Below are positions 27,554-37,589 of a stretch of DNA of 64,000 nt, piece by piece. Source of the stretch: Neiella marina (GTDB lineage Bacteria; Pseudomonadota; Gammaproteobacteria; Enterobacterales; Neiellaceae). How positions within the stretch are numbered: the stretch's first letter is position 1; each line of letters begins with the position of its first letter. The DNA lies in NCBI RefSeq assembly GCF_002165625.1, contig NZ_NGNS01000007.1, forward strand, positions 112,819 through 176,818, given 5' to 3'. Position numbers and translations under genes: made by a program. Under the pieces are notes generated by a model. The model was given only the letters and a program-made list of their open reading frames with translations. It did not search any database and had not been told where the DNA came from.

Positions 27554-30500
27554 TTATTCCTCTACTACTGAAGTTGACTCATCTTTTCGTTCAGAGAGCT
27601 CGCTCATTACCCAGTCGTTAAATACACTCAAAGTGCTTTCTCTACGACGTTTAAGATCAAACTCATCACAAATCACTCCAACGGGGTCGCCTGGCGACTT
27701 GTTCAATGCATACTTAACTAAGCCTTTAATTTCAGGGGGAGCTATTTCAGACCATTTCCTTGGGTAGCCAAATGCATTAACCCCTCTCCAGTTGATTTCC
27801 GATACTATCTCGTCCGGCGTTACCCACACTGTTGGTGATCCTTCTTGATTCTCAACAATTCCCGCCCAAGGTTCGATTAGGGAACGCAAGTGATCAATTT
27901 GCTTCTTGCTCGTTCTGGATAGCCCGTGTAAGTTCGCCACTTCCAAAGCTAAAGCATGCAGCGTTATTGCTGGACGTTCGGCGAGAAGCTCTTTTGCGAA
28001 CTGCACGATATTCGGCTTGTTATCGTCTTTGAAATAATCACCAGCGCTTATCTCTGTGGGGCTTTTAGCAGGAGCTTCAGAAGTGTCTTGTGCATCTTCA
28101 TCGAGGAGTGATACATCAGCTGCTTCGGCTACTGGCGGTACGTCATCTGTTTTTTCGATTTCTGGCTCTGGGTTTTGTCTTGATTCCTCTAATAACGAAT
28201 TCAGTTGGGCGTCAATTTTTTCAAGAGCAAAATCTGGGTCAACGAAGTAATCTGTTGACCACAAACGTAGAATATTCCAACCAAGATTTTCCAGAATTAC
28301 CTGTCTTACCCGATCTCGGTCTCTTGCTGAAGGAGAGCTGTGATAAGTTGCGCCATCACACTCTACCCCTGCTAAATACACTCCTGGCCTATCAGGGTGA
28401 ATAATGCCTAAATCTACACGAAACTTGCTAACACCAACTTGAGTTTGAACTTTCCAACCTTTCTCCCTGAGCCAGAACGCCACTGCTTGTTCAAAATCAC
28501 TATCAAATTGATCGACACCATGGGCTGCAAATGACTGCTCTGCCAGTGCACTTGGTCCCCTTTCTGCAAATTCTAAGTAGTGCTTAAGGTGTTCAACTGC
28601 GGTCGCAGAGGTACGACTTAGATCGATCATTGATGAATCGAAGCTAGAGAACACCAACACTTCTGTTGTTGCACGTGTAATGGCAACGTTGAGTCTCCTT
28701 TCTCCTCCGTTTTTATTGAGAGGACCAAAGTTCATGCTCATGGTTTTGCCATCTGGTTCAGTTGGGCCGTAGCCAAGGCTTAGAATGATTACATCTCTTT
28801 CATCGCCCTGAACCGATTCCAGATTTTTGACGAACACCGGATCTCTTCCATCTTCTTGATGAAAGAATTTTTCTATTTCAGGATTTGTTCTGCGGGCGTC
28901 ATCCAATAGGTCTTCGATAGTTCGCTGCTGATCCGTATTTAGAGTAACAATTCCAAGTGTTTTACCTTGTTCGTTCTTGCTAAGTAGTCTCTTAATGACT
29001 TCATCCACAACCGCTTTAGCTTCAATAGGGTTATTCCTGCCCTTACCTTTCGCATATACACCGTTAACGCGATGTAATGTCACGACTGATTCTTTAGTTT
29101 CGGAAGATGGGTATGTGACCAGCGAGTTCTCGTAGTATTTGCTATTGGAAAATGCAATAAGAGTTTCGTGCTTGCTTCGGTAGTGCCCCATCAAACGTTT
29201 TAAAGGCAGACGAGCAGCTAGAGCTTGGTCTAATATCGACTCCAAATCTTCTTCATCTGGGTCGTCTCCTGAGCTAGCCGCAGCAAAAAAGTTTGTTGGC
29301 GGCATCTGTTTAGGATCACCTACCACAATAGTGTTCTTACCTCTGGCAATTGCCCCGACTGAGTCCCAAGTTGTCATTTGAGAGGCTTCATCGAAAACGA
29401 CTAAATCAAACCCTTGAAAATCTGTTGGTAGAAACTGTGCAACAGATAAAGGGGACATCATTAAGCAAGGGCAAAGATCAAGCAATGAACTACCGAGCTG
29501 GTTGATGAGTGCTCGAGTGGGTATGTGGCGGGTCTTTTTCTGAAGTTCTCTCGCAAGAGTACCGAACTCAGATTTTTTGGACGTAGTATTGGGGTCAGGT
29601 ACAACATTTGATGCTAAAGCAACGATGTAATCAGCGGTAATTGCTGCTACCTGAGCATCTAATTCCCGAAAGCGCTTAATAGTCTGCTCATGAGTAGATG
29701 CTTTGAATTCTCTTAAGACAGGATCTGCATCAATCAACAGTGGCGCTATCCACTTGCTGTAAGCAAGATAAAACTGATCAACAACCTGCGTTGGTCCAAT
29801 TATACCGGCTTCAAGAGCTGACGTGATGTCGCCCAGATTCTCATTGGCGATTTGTTTTTTTGCCTGCTGCCACTCACACCAGTTTTTGAGTTTTCGCTGT
29901 GCCGATATAACGTTATCAGCGCTATCTTTAATCGCCGCCAAAGAAGCGCTTTGATCCAGTGAGAATTCAAACTTTGAGAGCGAATCAGCAGTAGCTGAGA
30001 AGTCCTGCTCCAGTTTCCTGAACTTTCCTAAATTACTGATGAGTTTTGATTCATCGAGATAGTCTCTTCCTTCAACGAGCCATTTATTGAGAGCTAGCAT
30101 TAAATCGAGCGGCTCTTCGCACAGCGCTAGAAGTTCGGATAGGTGCTGCCTAACCTCGAGCCCTAGCGATAGTTGCTCCTTTAGGTGGCTAGGACTTGTC
30201 GTCCACCCCTGCCAAATATCAAATTTCTCCAGAGTAGCTGCACAACCTTCAATATTGTCAATTAGCTGTTTCGCTTTAGGCAAAAGGGATATTTTTGTAA
30301 CGTCTACAATCTTTGTAAAACCGAGCTTTTTAGCTTGTGAGTTAAGTTTCATCTTGTTGATGAAGGCCTTAAACCAGCCTTGAGTTGATTCCTCCGCGAG
30401 TTGCACCCAATATTCTATTGGTGCATTTACTAACTTTTCTGGGGTTGCAGCATAGCCGAATTCATCAAGCAGAGAATCTAGTGAAGACTTGTGCGATTCC

Positions 30501-33376
30501 AGTAGCTCTATCGTTTCTAGCCTTTCTTTCGCGCCTTTCGATAACGCAAAGTCCACATGGTTTGATTGAGCTAACTCAGCAAGTTTACATAGGCTGACTA
30601 TTGCTTTGATATCAGCAAGGCAGTTAGATTCTTGTTTAAGACTGATTTGCTCAAAAATCGTTGATATAGAGCTGTCTAAGTTCGGTAATTGTTGAGCCAA
30701 ACTGCTTAAGTTTGACAACAAATTGTTTTGCCAAACATTTGACCAGCTCGTTGCTTTGACTGGTTCAAAAGCTGCTCCGTCAAGCTCCTGCACATCAGCA
30801 AACGCTAGCGATAGGTTTTCCAGAAGCTTTTCAGCTTGAGCTAAATCGCCTGGTGTTTTAAATGGAGTAGCAGCCAGGTCCATAGGCCAACTTAACGTAA
30901 TAGCTTCTCCAGAGTCATGGCGAGATAGCGTCGATATAGCATCACGGGCAGAAACGCCTGATGCCGACTTTTTATGGAGTGCCCTAACGTAGCCGTTCAA
31001 CTGATCTTTTTTAGTTTTCAGTTCGGCTAAGTTCATCTCCCATGTTCTAGTATTTAAGCCTTCTCGTTTTTGCCACGCTTTTCCAAGTTGTTCTAGGACT
31101 GCTTTTTTGTTGGTCTTATTGCTATGCAGTTCTAAACATAAATGATCGAGCCCTACTTTTTGCATGCGACGGTAAACGACATTTAGCGCAGCCATTTTCT
31201 CCGCAACAAACAGTACTTTCCTGCCTTTGCCAAGGTTGTGGGCAATGATGTTGGCGATCGTTTCTGATTTACCTGTTCCAGGAGGCCCTTCAAGCACAAA
31301 ATCTTGAGGGTGCCCTGATGCTTCTACCGCAATGAGCTGAGAACTATCGCAATTTAATGGTGTAAATACCTCTGCTGGGTCGATCTTATCATCAGCGTCC
31401 GATGGCTCGATGAATTGCGCAGTCTGCGTGTACGGGTCTCTTGGGCTATCAACCAAATGGCGTACGAATGGATTTTCTTTTAAGTCGTCAATTCGATCTC
31501 TTAAATCTTTCCACATTAGGTATTTGGCGAAAGAAAACGAAGCAAGAACTAATTCTTCAACGACTTCAAAGCCACGGTGTTCACTTATGGCTTCCCGAAC
31601 TCTGTGCCACACCAAAGGCACATCGACACCACTGTCGTCTTCTGGAAGTTCATCTCTAAACTCCATAAGGTTGATGTCGTGTTCGGTATAGAGGAATTCT
31701 ATTAGTGTCAGGTTGAATATCGGATCTTCATCCTGAAGTTGTTCGAGGTACACTGGCGCTCTTGCGCTTCGACGACTCAGTGATACGGGGATTAGTATTA
31801 GGGGCGCTCTGAAACTCCGTTGATCATCAGGATTTTCTTTCCACTTAAGCATTCCAAGAGCTAGATAGAGGGTATTAGAACCGCCTTCTTCTAGGTCATT
31901 TTTAGCCTTACGAAATAGGGAAACTGCATTTTTATCGAGCCGTTTAGCACTTTGATTCGCTACTAGCGTATTTTGTTGAAGCTGATCTAATGCAAACTGC
32001 CGGTGAAGGTCAGAGCCGGTGCGCATTCTGAAATTGTCTTTATCTCTTTCTCGATCGTTTAATGGGCTCTCTTCCGCAGACAAAAAACGGAATTTGTTGC
32101 CATCAGCCAACATATCCTCCATTGCCGCTATATCAGGGCAATACAGCTTCACAGATACCGCTCGCTCGCTGAAATTAAGAAGGCTATTTCGCTTTGTAAG
32201 ATCAAGAAGCTTTCGAGACCAAGTATCAATGCGAGTATCAGGCGTTTCTTCTTGAACTCTTTCATCGGCCCTTACAGGAGGTAATGGCGGAGCTTCTGGC
32301 AGCTCTAGCTCAATATCCGCTGTTGCGTTAGCGCCTTGCTCTTCACGCTTTTCTTCTACCGTCGATAGCGGTTTAATCTGCCTAGCTCGTGCCTGAGCAA
32401 TATCGAGGACCATGACAAAATTGTGCTCGTTCTCCTCTGATATGAGCTCACGAGCGTACTCTTGAGATTGCTTAAAAGTTACTGGCTTAGCATTTGTGAC
32501 GAGAGTTGTTTCAAACAGAACGATATCTCTGTTGTCTACACGCTTACGAATATCCATTGGGTCGTCATTGGTCATGATCGGCAAACGATCATCAATTAGC
32601 CAGGCTCCAGCAAATGCATGTTCTTTGGTTAGAGCAACGACAGGATTCAAACCCATTGCTTCAATGCAGCTTGCAAACAATAGCGAAGAGTCTAAACAAG
32701 CACAGATACCTGCACTGCTAATATCGTTGGCTAACCTGATCCGTTGTCCTGTATGTGCAAAGCCTTGTGGTGGGCTTACATAAGCCAGTTTCTGTTGAAA
32801 CAACACATTCCAAAGAGCCGCCAGCATGACGTATGGTTTTTCACGGGTATTGGATTGATAGCCATCAACAGAACGACCATGACCTGATTTTTCTAAAACA
32901 TCAGCGACCTGTTTAATCAACGACTCTACAAAAAGGCCATTGGGTTTGATAAATGCTGCCAATAAATCCGGTTGGCGGCTCTCTCCTCCCCAATAGTTGG
33001 CAGGCAGAACACTAAGCGGCAATGATTGTGAACAAACTATTTCGTCATCAACGTATACAGAAAAATTGAGGTCTAAAGCAATTTCTTCGGTTAATCCGAA
33101 TAACTTAGAAAATGGAAACTTAAGTTCGTTGAGCGGCAAAGAAATAGTTTGCCCCGGACATATTTCATCGACCACCCAGAGCTCTTCTTCAAGCCAGTCT
33201 GGGATTGCATTCAATACTACTTTTACATTGTTTTGAGGCGGTGCTGATTCCCCTAGCTCCAAGTTGGATGACGGGTAGTACAACGATAGCGTTTTGAGTA
33301 TTGGATAAGCGTTTTGTTGTGCCGCTAGAGAAAATGTAGACAGAGCGTCTACCTGCAATTGAGGTGATGCGAGCAT
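27554..33376 (-). CDS. DUF4011-SF1 helicase-Vsr endonuclease-DUF3320 protein (Hhe-type defence)
   Basis: A very large 1940-residue protein. In order: an N-terminal beta-rich and transglutaminase-like region (to about 330), DUF4011 ([17 protein letters not shown] near residue 382), the SF1 helicase with Walker [12 protein letters not shown] near residue 700 and Walker [10 protein letters not shown] near residue 1328, a Vsr/DUF559-type nuclease (about residues 1630-1730, with FRVDLGI and GVECDG), and a C-terminal DUF3320 domain. This fusion was reported as a stand-alone anti-phage gene in surveys of defence islands; I recall the name Hhe. It is expressed first, with DUF2130 downstream. Confidence 0.9.
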   Translation of the reverse strand: MLASPQLQVDALSTFSLAAQQNAYPILKTLSLYYPSSNLELGESAPPQNNVKVVLNAIPDWLEEELWVVDEICPGQTISLPLNELKFPFSKLFGLTEEIALDLNFSVYVDDEIVCSQSLPLSVLPANYWGGESRQPDLLAAFIKPNGLFVESLIKQVADVLEKSGHGRSVDGYQSNTREKPYVMLAALWNVLFQQKLAYVSPPQGFAHTGQRIRLANDISSAGICACLDSSLLFASCIEAMGLNPVVALTKEHAFAGAWLIDDRLPIMTNDDPMDIRKRVDNRDIVLFETTLVTNAKPVTFKQSQEYARELISEENEHNFVMVLDIAQARARQIKPLSTVEEKREEQGANATADIELELPEAPPLPPVRADERVQEETPDTRIDTWSRKLLDLTKRNSLLNFSERAVSVKLYCPDIAAMEDMLADGNKFRFLSAEESPLNDRERDKDNFRMRTGSDLHRQFALDQLQQNTLVANQSAKRLDKNAVSLFRKAKNDLEEGGSNTLYLALGMLKWKENPDDQRSFRAPLILIPVSLSRRSARAPVYLEQLQDEDPIFNLTLIEFLYTEHDINLMEFRDELPEDDSGVDVPLVWHRVREAISEHRGFEVVEELVLASFSFAKYLMWKDLRDRIDDLKENPFVRHLVDSPRDPYTQTAQFIEPSDADDKIDPAEVFTPLNCDSSQLIAVEASGHPQDFVLEGPPGTGKSETIANIIAHNLGKGRKVLFVAEKMAALNVVYRRMQKVGLDHLCLELHSNKTNKKAVLEQLGKAWQKREGLNTRTWEMNLAELKTKKDQLNGYVRALHKKSASGVSARDAISTLSRHDSGEAITLSWPMDLAATPFKTPGDLAQAEKLLENLSLAFADVQELDGAAFEPVKATSWSNVWQNNLLSNLSSLAQQLPNLDSSISTIFEQISLKQESNCLADIKAIVSLCKLAELAQSNHVDFALSKGAKERLETIELLESHKSSLDSLLDEFGYAATPEKLVNAPIEYWVQLAEESTQGWFKAFINKMKLNSQAKKLGFTKIVDVTKISLLPKAKQLIDNIEGCAATLEKFDIWQGWTTSPSHLKEQLSLGLEVRQHLSELLALCEEPLDLMLALNKWLVEGRDYLDESKLISNLGKFRKLEQDFSATADSLSKFEFSLDQSASLAAIKDSADNVISAQRKLKNWCEWQQAKKQIANENLGDITSALEAGIIGPTQVVDQFYLAYSKWIAPLLIDADPVLREFKASTHEQTIKRFRELDAQVAAITADYIVALASNVVPDPNTTSKKSEFGTLARELQKKTRHIPTRALINQLGSSLLDLCPCLMMSPLSVAQFLPTDFQGFDLVVFDEASQMTTWDSVGAIARGKNTIVVGDPKQMPPTNFFAAASSGDDPDEEDLESILDQALAARLPLKRLMGHYRSKHETLIAFSNSKYYENSLVTYPSSETKESVVTLHRVNGVYAKGKGRNNPIEAKAVVDEVIKRLLSKNEQGKTLGIVTLNTDQQRTIEDLLDDARRTNPEIEKFFHQEDGRDPVFVKNLESVQGDERDVIILSLGYGPTEPDGKTMSMNFGPLNKNGGERRLNVAITRATTEVLVFSSFDSSMIDLSRTSATAVEHLKHYLEFAERGPSALAEQSFAAHGVDQFDSDFEQAVAFWLREKGWKVQTQVGVSKFRVDLGIIHPDRPGVYLAGVECDGATYHSSPSARDRDRVRQVILENLGWNILRLWSTDYFVDPDFALEKIDAQLNSLLEESRQNPEPEIEKTDDVPPVAEAADVSLLDEDAQDTSEAPAKSPTEISAGDYFKDDNKPNIVQFAKELLAERPAITLHALALEVANLHGLSRTSKKQIDHLRSLIEPWAGIVENQEGSPTVWVTPDEIVSEINWRGVNAFGYPRKWSEIAPPEIKGLVKYALNKSPGDPVGVICDEFDLKRRRESTLSVFNDWVMSELSERKDESTSVVEE

Positions 33377-33907
33377 AATCCTTCCTGCTACTAAGCCAAA
33401 TCCGTTGGTATAGGTAGGTTATTTAATACTTAAAAATGAAACTGTGAAGTGAGCAACATCAAAGGCATTACAAATCGTTTTTTCAATTGATGCTCCTCAT
33501 GAGAGGTTTTTAGTTAAATGCAATTGCGTTGCGTCAGTTGTGGTACTTAAGACGCGCCAAGATATGACGTTGACGACATCTGTCGGTCAATATCTAGTGC
33601 AACACTGAATAACGTGAAAACTTTTGGAAGCAAGATCACGTTAAAACTACGATTTATCGAAATATCAGACAGTTAAGAAGAAACCAGTGTCGCCTAAGTT
33701 TTATCCCAATGGGAAATGTCAACGTACCCTATTTCTAGCACTAGTGCGCCCTACAAGTTAATTTTGGTATCGACTTATATCGTTGACATTTTCTTAATTA
33801 CCTAAATAATATCCTTTAAAAACAATGAGATGAATTCTCGTTGAGTTTGACTCGTTCGAGATTGTTGTCTAATTCTGAATTCAGTTTTTCAGAACGATGA
33901 GAACAAC
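33377..33907. other. Intergenic region upstream of Tn7-like operon 2
   Basis: 531 bases between two divergent operons. It contains the 105-bp repeat (33583-33687). An 11-bp box CGTTGACATTT occurs in inverted orientation at 33714-33724 (minus) and 33781-33791 (plus). An AATTCTGAATTC/TTCAGAAC dyad lies just before the tnsA-like start. This is the expected place for the tnsA-side transposon end and the tns promoter. Confidence 0.6.
33583..33687 (+). repeat. 105-bp direct repeat, copy A
   Basis: By hand alignment, 91 of 105 bases match 61333-61437 in the same orientation, with the block GCAACACTGAATAACGTGA identical in both. Both copies are intergenic. Copy A lies 220 bases upstream of the split-transposase operon. 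It may be a transposon end or a conserved regulatory region. Confidence 0.8.
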
Positions 33908-34588
33908 ATGCAATCGACTCCAAAGAGAAACATGCCTATCGCTAAGCCTCCGGTTGGAAGCTCGTCGTGGATCGTGGAGAGACACCGAATCTACGCTCCT
34001 TGCGTCGAACAAACATTACAAGCCGAGGGCTCCATCGAACATCATGCTCTGCTGTTCGCTTTGATGAGCCCGACCACGAGGTACATTAAACTCCATCCTC
34101 ACGCAGTGTTTATTGAGAGTCGCGGAAATAGCTACACCACCGATATGGTCAGAGCGTTTTCAAAAACGGCCATCTGCTGCAACGAATTTAAACAGTCCAC
34201 TGATGCTGAAAAGCCAAAAAACGTAGCGAAGTACAAACAGATTACGTCTGAGTTCGAAGAGGCTAACACGGCTTTTTCAGTCGTGACAGAGCGTCAACTG
34301 AATGCGATTTGCCTTTACGCAAACGCCAAAATTTTGTGTCGTTACTTCCATCAAAAACCGCCTTCAAAAAATGACAAGATGATGGTTCTGGACATTGCTA
34401 AGCGGCATGGACCAATGTTCATGCTTAGCCTAATCCGTTTGGCTCAACGCAAGAAAATTCAATATGCAAGTCAGATAGTATGGTTCTTACTTGCACATCA
34501 ACAACTAGATGCTGATTTAGCCCAAGTACTGACAAGCCGAAGCCGGATTTGGTTGAACAAAGAAAGTGGTGATCGGTATGCATTTTAG
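33908..34588 (+). CDS. TnsA-like endonuclease of Tn7-like element 2
   Basis: A 226-residue protein. The overall sequence is far from element 1 TnsA, but the restriction-fold active site is visible with near-identical spacing: E44 (SIEHHALL), D79 (YTTDMVRA) and E93-x-K95 (NEFKQS). The C-terminal half is helical, like the winged-helix TnsC-binding part of TnsA. It is the first gene of a tightly overlapping operon that continues with the split transposase. The call rests on motif spacing plus operon order. Confidence 0.8.
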   Translation: MQSTPKRNMPIAKPPVGSSSWIVERHRIYAPCVEQTLQAEGSIEHHALLFALMSPTTRYIKLHPHAVFIESRGNSYTTDMVRAFSKTAICCNEFKQSTDAEKPKNVAKYKQITSEFEEANTAFSVVTERQLNAICLYANAKILCRYFHQKPPSKNDKMMVLDIAKRHGPMFMLSLIRLAQRKKIQYASQIVWFLLAHQQLDADLAQVLTSRSRIWLNKESGDRYAF

Positions 34589-35078
34589 TTTGTCAGCAGG
34601 ACAGCGCATCCAATTTCAGGGACATAACTATGTCATCGCATATAGAGCGCCTCAACACTTAATGCTAGAGACAGCAGATCGTAAGAGCTCTCTCCCTTTA
34701 TCTATCCACGATGCAGAATTCGCTTTCCTTGACGGCCAGCTCACTGATAGCCCTGATATGTCGGCGCTGACAGATGAACAAGTGTCGCTAAAGATTCAAT
34801 TTATGCCGTCAGCACACCGGCAAGAACTGCTTTTCAAATACGCATTCGTGCGAGGCTTCATGTCCCGCCCGGTAAGCAAAAAAGAAGAAGAGTCTTATGC
34901 CCGAGAGATCGCTTCGCTCAACGGGTTCAATAACGTACCACCCGTTGGTTCGATAAGGCATTGGGTCACCAGATACAAAAAATCTATTGAGGCAAACAAG
35001 CCGCCGCTAATGGCTCTATACGACCATAGGCATACCGAACCGACACTAATCCAAGCAGAGGCAGTTAACAATGGCTGA
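34578..35078 (+). CDS. Detached N-terminal half of a TnsB-like transposase
   Basis: A roughly 166-residue protein (a GTG at 34566 is an alternative start). The first 50 residues (SLSAGQRIQFQGHNYVI) resemble the small beta domain at the N terminus of TnsB, and PVGSIRHWVTRYKKS near residue 135 resembles a transposase helix-turn-helix. It lacks any catalytic residues; those are in the next gene, whose ATG overlaps this stop by 8 bases. It overlaps the tnsA-like gene upstream. I interpret it as the DNA-binding half of a transposase that has become two genes. Confidence 0.7.
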   Translation: MHFSLSAGQRIQFQGHNYVIAYRAPQHLMLETADRKSSLPLSIHDAEFAFLDGQLTDSPDMSALTDEQVSLKIQFMPSAHRQELLFKYAFVRGFMSRPVSKKEEESYAREIASLNGFNNVPPVGSIRHWVTRYKKSIEANKPPLMALYDHRHTEPTLIQAEAVNNG

Positions 35079-36672
35079 TCATCATGGTAGTGCAGTTTGG
35101 AAATTCCAACAGAACCGACTTTTTGAAGACATAGCTAAACGCCATATTTTGCGAAGAGGTAAGGTTGTGTTGAGTGAAGTGTATGAAAAACACTACGTAC
35201 GTGAGCACGCCTCAAGACAAAACGCTGGCGACCCCATCAGCAGTCAGACTTTTTACCGGTGGGTATCAACAAAAATCCACCCAGATGTATTGATCGCAGC
35301 ACAACAAGGACGGGTAGCCGCAAAGGAGGCCAAAACTGCGTTAACTGGCCGAGTCGAACACACACAGTTTATGAATGAAGTTCAATGCGATGCACGCTAT
35401 AACCCCATCGCATTATTAAATCCGCTCTCGTTGCGACCTTCTGGTGTTAGACCTGTTACTTACTCTGGTATAGAGACCAAAACAACGGTTGCGATGGGGG
35501 AATTCATTGATTACGAGAACAATGCTGAATCTTCAGCAGGAGTCATTGAGCTTCTCAAGTTAATGTTACTACCTACTCCCAACCTTCATATTGAGATCGG
35601 ATTGGGCAATGAATATAAACGGTATGGATATGGTAAACCAACAGAGGTTCGACTTGATTCCGGAAAAGCCAACACCGCAGCTAAAATTGACGATTTTTTA
35701 AAACTTGCTACTTGCGGGAGTAGCTACACCAGAACACGTGACTCAAAAGGTAACGGTTTGATCGAGGGTTGGCATGCGAGGCATAAATCCGAATTTTTAT
35801 CACATCTGCCTGGTGCTTACGATGATACACAACAGTCTAACATTGACCCCAAACACTGGACTAAGTTCGCTGTACTGACCAACCTTGAGCACAAGATTTT
35901 AAGTGACCGGTATTGGCTGCGTTACAACTATTCATTCAGCAAACAGCGTAATTTTTATCTCCACGAGCAATGGGCTCTTGAAAGTGATTTTGCTGAACCA
36001 TCGTTGCCACCGAATCCAAAACTAATTTTGGATTTTCCTGGAACGCCACACCTTCGTAAAATCATCCCGAAGGTAGGCATCGTTATACAGCTCAATCATC
36101 AAATTCGTGTATTTAACTCAGATGAACTCCAGGAGTTTCGTCGAATTCGCACGTCCCAATTATCGCAATCAGACGAACAGCGCGTTCAAGTAATAGCAAG
36201 TCCTATGCGCTCAACGGTGTCAGTGTATTGCTCCAAACTTAATCGCGGCATCGAACATGTGCCATTAATTGCGGCTCCGGACTACGAAACATTTTTTGAG
36301 GGGAGCAATCAATTTTACCGTCAGCTTGTTGCCGAGAATTTGGAAATTGACCTGGCTTCGATGACCGACCAGCAAATCATTGATTATGCCCACAATCGCG
36401 ATGCAATGATTAAACGCTATTTGACCAAGCAAAAGCAAAAAGGTAAGCAACGCGCTATACGTCTAGAGGACATGCGCAATTCCCAGGAGGCGGAGGTTTC
36501 CCGACTACTACCCTACTCAGACAAACCGCTGATCCAGTCGCACGAAACAGATCCTGAACTTGAGCAAATAGAGGAGCACGAAGAAAAAGAAGAATCAGAG
36601 CCCCAAAATCAATCAACCGAACGGCCAGACTGGTCATCACGAGCGAATCCATTCAACAAAAAAGGTCGCTAA
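35071..36672 (+). CDS. Catalytic DDE subunit of the split TnsB-like transposase
   Basis: A 533-residue RNase H-fold transposase. An N-terminal helix-turn-helix (SSQTFYRWVST, about residues 57-67) precedes the catalytic triad D107 (VQCDARY), D196 (VRLDSGK) and E232 (GLIEGWHAR). D196 and E232 are 36 residues apart, as in element 1. A Mu-type C-terminal barrel follows, then a highly charged acidic tail (about residues 485-520) suited to contacting TnsC. It is shorter than full TnsB at the N terminus because that part is encoded separately upstream. Confidence 0.87.
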   Translation: MADHHGSAVWKFQQNRLFEDIAKRHILRRGKVVLSEVYEKHYVREHASRQNAGDPISSQTFYRWVSTKIHPDVLIAAQQGRVAAKEAKTALTGRVEHTQFMNEVQCDARYNPIALLNPLSLRPSGVRPVTYSGIETKTTVAMGEFIDYENNAESSAGVIELLKLMLLPTPNLHIEIGLGNEYKRYGYGKPTEVRLDSGKANTAAKIDDFLKLATCGSSYTRTRDSKGNGLIEGWHARHKSEFLSHLPGAYDDTQQSNIDPKHWTKFAVLTNLEHKILSDRYWLRYNYSFSKQRNFYLHEQWALESDFAEPSLPPNPKLILDFPGTPHLRKIIPKVGIVIQLNHQIRVFNSDELQEFRRIRTSQLSQSDEQRVQVIASPMRSTVSVYCSKLNRGIEHVPLIAAPDYETFFEGSNQFYRQLVAENLEIDLASMTDQQIIDYAHNRDAMIKRYLTKQKQKGKQRAIRLEDMRNSQEAEVSRLLPYSDKPLIQSHETDPELEQIEEHEEKEESEPQNQSTERPDWSSRANPFNKKGR

Positions 36673-36674
36673 GC

Positions 36675-37589
36675 ATGGTGATATCTCCGCAAGATATAGA
36701 GGCATTTCTGGACACTCCGATTTTTCATGATCGGTTTGTTGAAGTGATGAAAACGGTTCAAAGTTCATATGAGACGTCGTTGATTAAACGACCTGTTGGA
36801 GTCGCGGTTCTGGCACAAACAGGTGCTGGTAAATCGTATCTAATGCGTTGCTGTACTACGGCCATTTGTGACGAATTGAAGCCACAACACGATCGCAATG
36901 TCTTTGGGCCAATAACAATCACAATGAAGAGTGGCGCGACTCGTGATTACGTAATTAAGCAAGTATTGAAGTGCCTTAATATCAACACATCCGGATATGC
37001 GAACAACGATCTTGAGGACCTGTATTACACTCAACTAAAGGCGCTCGAAATTCCCCTTTTAGCTATTGACGAAGCACACCACCTCCTCCGGCAACACGAC
37101 AACCAATTCAATATTGCTGTGGCACAGCTCATTAAGAACACAATGGAAATCGCTAAGGTTCCGGTTGCAATGATCGGTACGGAAAAACTTCGCAGGCTAT
37201 TTGATTTAGACGAAGAGCTTCAATCGCGAACGTCTATTGCACCCAGCCTCAAACCTATGTCATGTGCGACGCCAGCTGAAAAGCGATACTTCGAGGATTT
37301 CGTGCGCATATACATCCAATCTATGCCGGTTAGTTCGATTGATTTAACGAGCCACGATCGCATTCTACGCGTTGAACTAGCGACAGGTGGCAACCTGAGA
37401 ACTTTGTCATACATCGTTCAGCGCGTGCTACTGAATGTCTCAGATCCGGAAAAACAAGTAACACTCAAAGACTTTGCCGAAAGCTACGAGCTCGTTCGAA
37501 AGCGTCCCGTATTCAATAAGCGCGGCGAGCCCATTAATCCCTTTTTAGCTGAGCTGAAAACTGTCAAACGGGCTCTGGGTTATGCGTAA
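36675..37589 (+). CDS. TnsC-like AAA+ ATPase of Tn7-like element 2
   Basis: A 304-residue AAA+ ATPase with Walker A QTGAGKSY (about residues 48-55) and Walker B LLAIDEAHHLL near residue 131. It starts 2 bases after the transposase stop, and its own stop overlaps the tniQ start by 8 bases. The last 140 residues have a second copy in the window (45412-45838). Role by family: target-bound regulator that activates the transposase. Confidence 0.9.
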   Translation: MVISPQDIEAFLDTPIFHDRFVEVMKTVQSSYETSLIKRPVGVAVLAQTGAGKSYLMRCCTTAICDELKPQHDRNVFGPITITMKSGATRDYVIKQVLKCLNINTSGYANNDLEDLYYTQLKALEIPLLAIDEAHHLLRQHDNQFNIAVAQLIKNTMEIAKVPVAMIGTEKLRRLFDLDEELQSRTSIAPSLKPMSCATPAEKRYFEDFVRIYIQSMPVSSIDLTSHDRILRVELATGGNLRTLSYIVQRVLLNVSDPEKQVTLKDFAESYELVRKRPVFNKRGEPINPFLAELKTVKRALGYA

